Positions 12,200 to 18,334 of a DNA stretch of 18,334 nt are shown here, in pieces. The notes under the pieces are model-generated. The model did not search any database, had not been told where the DNA came from, and worked only from the letters and a program-made list of their open reading frames with translations. The stretch's first letter is position 1, and every line of letters begins with the position of its first letter. A program made the translations under genes and the position numbers. The DNA comes from Discostella pseudostelligera (taxonomy: Eukaryota; Bacillariophyta; Thalassiosirophyceae; Thalassiosirales; Thalassiosiraceae), in the NCBI GenBank assembly GCA_036940085.1, contig JALLBK010000633.1, positions 1 through 18,334 on the forward strand, in the 5' to 3' direction.

Positions 12200-12803
12200 T
12201 ATCGTCCCACCATCCCTCCTGGTTTCTTGGAAGCAGTGGAGGAGGTGGAAAAAGGAATGGCGTCATCTATGAAACTCATAGATCTCGTAATGGCAAGAGA
12301 AAACGAGATGGACTCACTGAAATCACAAGTTGATGTTGACCTTGATGATGTCGATCGCCGAGAGGACGATGAATGAGAGCGAGAACGACAATGAGGTGAT
12401 TGAGGACTACATCGAGGAGGTCGAAGACAAAAGATGATGACATTGTGCATATCAGGAAGACATCAGGCAACATAGTTATTATTGGAGATGTCCATCGGCA
12501 TAGAGGGGCGCGTCTACAAATCTTTGACCTCTGCTAAACACAACATTGAAGGGAGAATGTATTCGAGTATCAAAGAATGGTCATTTGAAAACGGGGATGG
12601 ATTCGGAGTACTAAAAATGCAAGTTTGCGTTGACATTTGATGACGGCATCGTTGAGAGCGAGTATGGAGTGATTGACGACGACGACGATGATGCTACTAT
12701 GCTAAATCAGGACTGTAAGCGACACCATCTCAAAGTGTTGAATAATTCAGCGGATTTCTTTATAGACATGATAACACAAATGCAAACAATGCTCCGCAGA
12801 TGA
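12200..12803 (+). pseudogene. Frame-broken coding-like remnant
   Basis: Four open segments in alternating frames follow one another: about 12200-12376 (includes GMASSMKLIDLVMARENEMD), 12369-12437 (MNESENDNEVIEDYIEEVED), 12476-12640 (GRVYKSLTSAKHNIEGRMYS) and 12615-12803 (FDDGIVESEYGVIDDDDDDA to MQTMLRR). Each has gene-like composition and they overlap at the frame changes, the pattern of a gene with small indels. I could not place good splice sites to join them and recognise no family. Chance cannot be excluded. Confidence 0.3.
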
Positions 12804-13089
12804 CAGGAGCACGGGATCTGAATTCCATCCAATGGCAATATAACAATCAAACAAGAGGAACTCTTTGAGATGAAATGCAACAATCCTACTCTAGTATGGA
12901 TAATATCTCTGTCATAGTTCTTCGTTGCATGCAAAAGTGCAGATAGCGGAGTGCTGCCATGCTACTATCGATCGGTGCTTAAGTGTTTATTATCAAGATG
13001 TTATTCAGAGGAATCTCAGTGGGAGGGTTATGATCGATGGTTTATATTTTTATGTGTTTTTTACGGGATTCTTCCATGATTGTGATATC

Positions 13090-13272
13090 GAAATAGATCC
13101 ATCAGTACTATATAAATGAGTGTCGTTGTTGAGTTTCAATCTCGTGTGAAAATTGCAGTGAGTGTTCTTTACATGGTGATTCTTTCATGTTGCGCGTTTT
13201 ATGGAATAGTCCATCGGTACGAAATAAATGAGTCTCGTGTCATCAGTATCGAAAAATAAGTGAGTCTCGTGT
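13090..13272. repeat. Three imperfect copies of a ~31-nt repeat
   Basis: Units at 13098-13127, 13210-13240 and 13241-13272 share CATCRGTA, an A-rich stretch and AARTGAGTSTCGT; the last two are head to tail. The first two also share a GAATAG/AAATAG lead. They lie 24-200 bp beyond the MYB stop, probably in its 3' UTR. Confidence 0.6.
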
Positions 13273-13295
13273 GTTAGTGATGAGCGTTTGAAGCA

Positions 13296-14450
13296 TCAAA
13301 GATCAAAGTTCATCATGTCCAGGTCTTCAGCTTCCAAATGAAGCAATGGATCCATCATGGCCTCCTCTTTTCCAATCGGAGTGGAACCACCAGGATGATA
13401 GTCAATAGTAGTTGAGTCCGCCTTGAGAAGTGCATGGCCGACACCACCATCATGGATCTTGATGAGATCACCACCATCATCCCCCTCCTGTAAGCCCAAT
13501 GCATCGATTACCAACTTGTCGTACGAGGTATCCGAGTCAAAGGTGATAGTAGCGGCCAATGTTGACAGAAATTCGTCATCCTTGGTGATTGGAGACGAAT
13601 CCTCGTGGGGTAATTTCTGCACATTGGAAGGGGTAGAGTGGTGGTGATGGACAGAAGAAGGTGGGCTCAGAAAAAAATCTGATAGATCAGCAGTGGGGAA
13701 CAGGAATGGAGTAGTAGTAGCAGTAGCACTGAACTGGTCCAAGGTAGCGCGCTGCATGTCCGAAATGATGGCAGTAATGTCAGATACAACTGAATCAGGG
13801 GTAGAAGGCTGCGATGACGATGCCACTGCTGCTACTACTACTGCTACTGGTGATGGTGGCGAAGACTCCAACAACTCGACGGCATTCATCTTCCTTGCTG
13901 AAGACCTAGCGATGGTGAAGGAGGATATTTTCGCTGGAGTGGTGCTGGAAGCATTGTTGTTGCCACTGCCGCTGGCGCGACTAAGGTCAATCTTCCCAGG
14001 AGCGGAGAATCTGCGGGGTTGACGAGGTGGGGTGGCTTTCGCCAAGGTTGGAGTCTTTGCCTTGATCATGCTCGACCTCCTACGTGGTGGTGCCGCCACA
14101 GCCGTCGCTGCCAACGACGACGACGACGACAATGACGACGACGAAGGCCTCCTCCCAGCTTTCTTCTTAGCATTGGATTCTTGACATTTACGATGGAATT
14201 CATGGTTAAGAATAAGCTCCTTCACAATCTCCGGATTCGATCGACGGAATTTTTGGGCATGACTTTTGATCTGAAATCGATCGCGGGTGGGAATGATACT
14301 CTTCGCCATGCAATTCCAATTCCCCCAGCCGTGAAGGACGACACCCTCGGCGAATTGGAATTGTTCCTCCTGGTTCCATGCTCCTACTAGACCTTCGGAG
14401 GAAGGGGGTGTAGATGTCCTAGTAGACATGGGGTTGCCCGTGGTGGCCAT
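13296..14450 (-). CDS. Single-repeat MYB transcription factor, SHAQKYF class
   Basis: A single exon of 384 aa. The start is ATG 14450; the frame extends 12 codons further upstream but begins only with TTG there. One MYB repeat spans residues 24-72: GAWNQEEQFQFAEGVVLHGW, then GNW, TRDRFQI and SHAQKF. Trp25 and Trp45 are the core tryptophans. The signature is SHAQKFRR rather than SHAQKYF, one aromatic residue short. A basic Lys/Arg region follows (AKKKAGRR), then long Ser/Thr/Ala-rich low-complexity stretches and an acidic C-terminus (HLEAEDLDMMNFDL) that could be an activation domain. Such proteins are nuclear DNA-binding regulators; targets cannot be read. It is divergent from the COG0354 gene, with about 600 bp between starts. 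Confidence 0.9.
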   Translation of the reverse strand: MATTGNPMSTRTSTPPSSEGLVGAWNQEEQFQFAEGVVLHGWGNWNCMAKSIIPTRDRFQIKSHAQKFRRSNPEIVKELILNHEFHRKCQESNAKKKAGRRPSSSSLSSSSSLAATAVAAPPRRRSSMIKAKTPTLAKATPPRQPRRFSAPGKIDLSRASGSGNNNASSTTPAKISSFTIARSSARKMNAVELLESSPPSPVAVVVAAVASSSQPSTPDSVVSDITAIISDMQRATLDQFSATATTTPFLFPTADLSDFFLSPPSSVHHHHSTPSNVQKLPHEDSSPITKDDEFLSTLAATITFDSDTSYDKLVIDALGLQEGDDGGDLIKIHDGGVGHALLKADSTTIDYHPGGSTPIGKEEAMMDPLLHLEAEDLDMMNFDL

Positions 14451-14553
14451 GGTGAAATGTATGTCGTCAATTTCAATTGCCCTCAACTGCCTTCACAATT
14501 ATTGCTTCCATTGCTTTCATGCTTTCAATTGCCTTCCATTTTCTCCGTATCTC

Positions 14554-14670
14554 CTGAGCACCCCTAGAACGGGTTATAACGACGGACAGGCACGTTCATA
14601 GAATTCTCGTCAGAGACCTTCCAAAATGCGTCTGTCCATCAAGCCCTATTTCAAGGGGTGGCAATGCCAT
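14554..14670 (+). repeat. Dispersed repeat, copy B
   Basis: This is the plus-strand counterpart of 11612-11730, so the two copies are inverted relative to each other and flank the MYB gene. One frame reads TDRHVHRILVRD, CVCP and GGNAIA, parallel to copy A, but lacks copy A's upstream Cys cluster. The four mismatches in the best block fall at first or second codon positions, so coding constraint is not supported. Confidence 0.65.
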
Positions 14671-14726
14671 TGCAGCGGAGTGACGCACGCGGCTACGCAT
14701 GCACCTTGTGCTTTGAGCGGGCTCCG

Positions 14727-14736
14727 TCCCGCCAAA
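14727..14736 (-). promoter_or_regulatory. E2F-like site (reverse orientation)
   Basis: TCCCGCCAAA is the exact reverse complement of the decamer repeated three times at 164-251. It lies about 320 bp before the COG0354 start and 280 bp from the MYB start. Confidence 0.45.
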
Positions 14737-15053
14737 TCGATTATCGTACCCAATGCGTTTTATCTTGCTTGGTCATCAATTTATGTTCCTTTCTTCTCAA
14801 TTGTTAAGTATCTTTCTCACCATCTTATTTCGAAGGAGTATTAAGTATCATCTTTACCCTATCTACTATTTAAGTACGCGTATCACCCCGAATAATATCT
14901 TTCGCCATTATTTCAACTTGCTTGGTCATCAACAGCAGCAGCAAAAAGAGCAGCATTCATCATCCATGCTCCTATCACATCACCATCACCATCACTATCT
15001 GAGATCAATTACCAATACTCTTGATCACCTCTCACCTCCCCACCATACGCACC

Positions 15054-17338
15054 ATGACGAAAGCAATAGTACAAGCGATCACAGTCACACTGTCTATTAT
15101 TACACTTCACTCATTTTTGTTCATGTTCGTATCAGCGTGGCCTACGCCTACGAGAATATCTTCACATAGAAGAGCGCGACGCTATCCACATCCACTTCGC
15201 CGTGGGACGCATGATCCAAATCATATTGTTGGAATATTTTCCTTAAATTCCGTGAATCAGCCAGAGTTATCATCCGCGTATGATAGAAGTCTACCCGCGG
15301 CCTTGGTGGGAGAAGCGGTGCGTTCGGCGCTACGTTCCGATCGCGGTGTATGCTTTGATTTCACCAAGGACCGTTATTCTGAAAATGCATCGGGAACTAG
15401 CAGCCGCCTGACAAGCATTGTGAAGATTGACGGGAAGGGCACTTCATCATTTATCAATGCAAAATTCAGCCAATCCATACCAAATGTTGGAATCGATGGG
15501 TGTGGAGGTGTACTACGGCTGTCGTCATCAACAGAGTTACTTCGAAAGGGCCATGCATTTGAAACTGCCTATCTCACCTCCAAAGGCCGCATAATCGACA
15601 AACTATTGGTCTTGTCGTTTCCATCCAGTGATGAAAATAGTGCATTTCTAATTACGTCTCCCGGAAATAGTGGTTCTACGCTCTACAATGAACTTTCTCC
15701 ATTGGTATTTCCAATGGATAAGGTAACCTTAACAGATTGTTCCTCTGGGACAAGTTGTGTGATCACATTAGCATGCTCTTCACTGAAAGATGCGAATACA
15801 TCATTCAAAAACAATGTGCTGAAGCTACTGTTGGGAGATGATTATTTTAATAATGACTTTGAGTTTCCCACGGAGGGAATTTGTCATCATTATCGTGTTC
15901 ATGGAAGAATCGATGTTTATATGATGCAACATTCTTTTCTATCCAGCGATATATGTTATGGCTACACCTTACTGTTTCAGGAAAGCGACAGCAGTTTCGC
16001 ACCAGCTTTGGCAGATGCAATATGGGAAAATCTCACCAGTGACAATAACGACAGAGGACCTGTTGGGGTTGGCTCGTTGGAATTTGATACGTTGCGGGTC
16101 GAAGCTGGACTGCCTGGTTATGGAAATGAGATGACAGGAGATGGGCCAAAGAAAGACGAAGGTACAAGTGCCGACGATACATACTATGCAAAATCCAATC
16201 CTCTCGAACTTCACTTACAAAGACTGATTAATACGGAAAGGGGATGCTACCAGGGACAGGAAGGAATTGCATCCATGCTGAAGAATCCACGGGGTTGTCC
16301 ACGCCAACTTTACCAAGTAATATTTCATGATTCCGAAAACGATTTTAATGGTGATGCTGCTGGATTCGGCCTCCTCAGCACAAATAACGACGAATTGATG
16401 AATTTCCAACGATTGAAGAAACAAGCTCCGCAGCTCTCAAATGGTACTCGACAACCTCGTCCTGGAGACGATATCTATGTCTTGGGATCCAACGACTTCA
16501 TCCAAGTTGGGAAGATTAGTGAGTCTCTCTCTTGCTCATACAACTTTTTCATGTTTCCATCAATCTCATGACTTATATTCATACATAATACAGCAAGCGT
16601 GGCGCAACCAAATGGAACTGGGGATGGAAAAACAATTGCTCTGGCATTGACTAAAAGACCAAGTCCGATATTGAATTCTATGAAAGAACAGGGATTAGAT
16701 CTACCGAAGTGGTGGGAAGATTTCGACGATGACGTAGATGGTGACAGCCGCAAAGACAATAGAATAGCGAGTGAGAAGGATGGCAGTGGCATGATGAAAC
16801 CTCCACCATTGGACCCATTACACAACCTTGAAATTATAGTCGGAGGAACCTACACTTTTGGAAGATTAGCATCACTGCCTAGTAGAAGATATTATAGCAC
16901 CAATCCAAGAGGGGGCGGCGAAGTTGCAACCTTGTTGGATTATGAATCAACAGGGGACGTAGTTGAAGGCGAAGGGGCTGCTTATTTCGGAACTGAGTTC
17001 CAAGATGTTGATGTTCAGTACGCTAATACTGTAGACGCCTCATCGAGGTCAACACCAACGATTGCAGACGAGGCCGTAGAAAGCACTGATGAAGGGCCAA
17101 TGCACGACCTCCTGGCCAAAGCAGAAGAAGATTTTGCTAAGGCGGCAGCTGATGCAGAAGCCGCTGCAGCAGAAGCAAAGAGAAAAGAGGACAAGATGAA
17201 ATTGTGTAAGTTTACTTGTTACCATCGCTCATTGTGCTTTTTATTGACGATCATGGAACTGAACGCCAAATCTCTCTTTGTTCAGTAAAAGCAAAAGCCG
17301 AAGCAGCAATGGCCCAGAGGCGGAAGAAGAAGGACTAG
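15054..17338 (+). CDS. Plastid-type COG0354 (YgfZ/GcvT-like, IBA57.2-like) folate-binding protein
   Basis: Exons are 15054-16518, 16594-17205 and 17286-17338 (introns 75 and 80 nt, both phase 1), giving 709 aa. The family signature K/R-G-C-Y-x-G-Q-E is present as RGCYQGQE at residues 396-403, preceded by LINTE. COG0354 proteins bind folate and support Fe-S cluster enzymes; plants have a plastid form. A hydrophobic signal peptide (residues about 4-27) ends in FVSAWPTP, which fits a diatom plastid signal with Trp at +1, followed by an Arg-rich transit-like stretch. The protein is about twice the length of E. coli YgfZ. After the core come a C-terminal domain segment (GGTYTFGRLASLPSRRYYST) and an Ala/Glu/Lys-rich helix, probably coiled coil, ending in QRRKKKD. 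The start at 15054 puts the signal peptide at the N-terminus. Confidence 0.9.
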
Positions 17339-17368
17339 CTGCTGAGTCTGTTCTTTCTTTGGTATGCG

Positions 17369-17374
17369 AATAAA
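17369..17374 (+). terminator. Polyadenylation signal AATAAA
   Basis: AATAAA begins 31 bp after the COG0354 stop and 10 bp before the convergent oxygenase gene ends, so the two 3' UTRs must overlap. Confidence 0.45.
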
Positions 17375-17383
17375 CCCTACTAT

Positions 17384-18334
17384 TTAACGACGTCTGTCAC
17401 CATGATGTTTCCCATGCGTACCGTTGCGCCTTTGAGCATGTGGTCCCTGTCCATCACTCCCGAGCAAAGGCGGAGAGCCGTCTTCCTCTTTTACCCCCTC
17501 TGCCAGGCCCCAAAGGATAATGCTGATTCGGCTGGTAGTACGTGATGTTGCATTTAGAAGATGTTTGAGCAAAGGATAGACGAGAGAACAAAACGTGAGA
17601 CGAAAAGAAGCCGACGTACCCCTTGCCATCCTGCTCCTCCTCTGGCAATGCATTTATTCCATGTTTGAAGAGGATATTGACATCCCTACCAAATGAAAAT
17701 ACACCATTGTTCGTCTGCGGGAAGTAAATCTTGACCTTGTCTCCATTCTCAAGCGAACTAGCACGAAGGAAGGCTAGCTCTCGAGTGGCTCCAAAGGATA
17801 CGCCTGTTGCAAAACACACAAGTGGCGGATTTTCATCAGTATCCGAGAATGAGAGTGTTTTCTCTTCCATATTATATGCAAAGGTAATACTCACCGACAG
17901 TGATATTTTGAGTTTTAGCTCTTTTGGGGTTGAAGGCACTGGTAGTTGGAACAGTTGACAAAAAATCATCACACATTCATTAGAGATTGGCAGCGTAGAG
18001 CGTAGGGTGTACGCCAATAACCAACAGAGAAAAGATGACACTCACGCCGAATCATGATGAAATGGTTTCCAATCCGTACTATCCCGATACCAATTGAACC
18101 TTGTCCCAATGCTCGACTTTTGAATCTTGAAATATTCACATATTCGATTCACCACCTTCTCAAAGGTCGGTGAGCCATGTGGGGCTTTCGAAATGAGATG
18201 TGCTCCCTCATGCCATGAGATCCATTCGGCGTCGCGTACATTTTCCTTTTGGAGAGACCGGAGTTCGGAGATGAGAGTGTAGTAGAGAGACCAGTCAGAT
18301 TCAGGTCCGAATAGTTCCGGAACCATAACAACTA
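17384..18334 (-). CDS. AlkB-like 2OG-Fe(II) oxygenase (5' partial)
   Basis: Exons on the minus strand are >18334-18046, 17938-17895 (44 nt), 17803-17620 and 17531-17384, with GT-AG introns of 107, 91 and 88 nt and consistent phases. The joined protein shows RFNWYRDSTDWKPFHHDSAA, then FNPKRAKTQNITVGVSFGAT, then a second His in LFKHGINALP and Arg in GKGRISIILWG. These fit the HxD...H iron triad and the 2-oxoglutarate-binding Arg of AlkB-like dioxygenases. The family demethylates nucleic acids or proteins by oxidation; the substrate here is unknown. The first Met seen is at 18326, but the frame is open to the window edge, so the true start is probably outside. The C-terminal ~40 residues are polar and low complexity. 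Confidence 0.82.

Larger units (their letters stand above)
11399..13295. other. Gene-poor region between RECQL1 and MYB
   Basis: No intact, recognisable gene. It holds a triple GCCGAT repeat near 11531, one copy of a dispersed repeat (11612-11730), a small minus-strand ORF (11842-11967), frame-broken coding-like segments on the plus strand (12200-12803) and a three-copy repeat next to the MYB 3' end (13090-13272). The stretch around 12804-13089 shows nothing I can assign. Confidence 0.5.
14451..15053. other. Divergent promoter region of MYB and COG0354 genes
   Basis: No protein gene is supported. It contains dispersed repeat copy B (14554-14670), a fourth E2F-like site (14727-14736, reverse orientation) and copies of the TTCAACTTGCTTGGTCAT motif (14763-14780 partial, 14902-14930). 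A CAG run near 14934 and CATCACCATCACC precede the start codon. Confidence 0.5.

Noticed and set aside
12193..12450. Minus-strand Ser/Arg-rich frame resembling an SR protein
   Set aside because: The Ser/Arg pattern is what the complement of GAG/GAC-rich plus-strand segments gives; no RNA-binding domain is present.
13693..14022. 109-codon plus-strand frame, acidic and Ala-rich
   Set aside because: It is the complement of the Ser/Thr/Ala tract of the MYB protein.
14753..15169. 138-codon plus-strand frame with poly-Gln and poly-His
   Set aside because: It overlaps the promoter and first codons of the COG0354 gene in another frame; the repeats come from CAG and CATCAC simple sequence.

Overview
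The window reads as nuclear DNA of a photosynthetic stramenopile, most likely a centric diatom. This rests on compact genes, short GT-AG introns (mostly 75-116 nt), standard stop codons, and two proteins whose N-termini look like diatom plastid-targeting signals (hydrophobic signal peptide ending in Y-A-F or S-A-W). The organism call is inference; no rRNA or marker gene is present.

Layout, left to right: a possible 3' end of an upstream gene (3-182, +); a DadA-like FAD oxidoreductase in three exons (322-1954, +); a PRCC-like protein (2086-3387, -) with an array of CCACGTGG palindromes upstream; a plastid-type thioredoxin-like protein in two exons (3909-4770, -); an L-rhamnonate dehydratase in nine exons including a 7-nt microexon (5400-7871, +); a RECQL1-type DNA helicase in six exons including a 14-nt microexon (7993-11398, -); a gene-poor stretch with a dispersed repeat, a small ORF and frame-broken coding-like remnants (11399-13295); a SHAQKYF-class MYB regulator (13296-14450, -); a plastid-type COG0354 (YgfZ/IBA57.2-like) folate-binding protein in three exons (15054-17338, +); and an AlkB-like 2OG-Fe(II) oxygenase whose 5' end runs off the window (17384-18334, -).

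The genes do not form one pathway. Pairs are convergent (oxidoreductase/PRCC, rhamnonate dehydratase/RECQL1, COG0354/oxygenase) or divergent (thioredoxin/rhamnonate dehydratase, MYB/COG0354), with short spacers. Possible links are only thematic: genome maintenance (RECQL1, AlkB-like, PRCC) and plastid redox or Fe-S work (thioredoxin-like, COG0354). E2F-like sites lie upstream of the oxidoreductase and in the MYB/COG0354 intergenic region.

The most interesting signals are the two microexons, both forced by reading frame and family alignment; the G-box array inside a ~100-bp direct repeat; the three-fold E2F-like cluster; a start codon apparently cut off from its gene by an intron; a RecQ helicase missing most zinc-ligand cysteines; and a ~110-bp dispersed inverted repeat pair flanking the MYB gene. 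I found no CRISPR array, tRNA, rRNA or intact mobile element.
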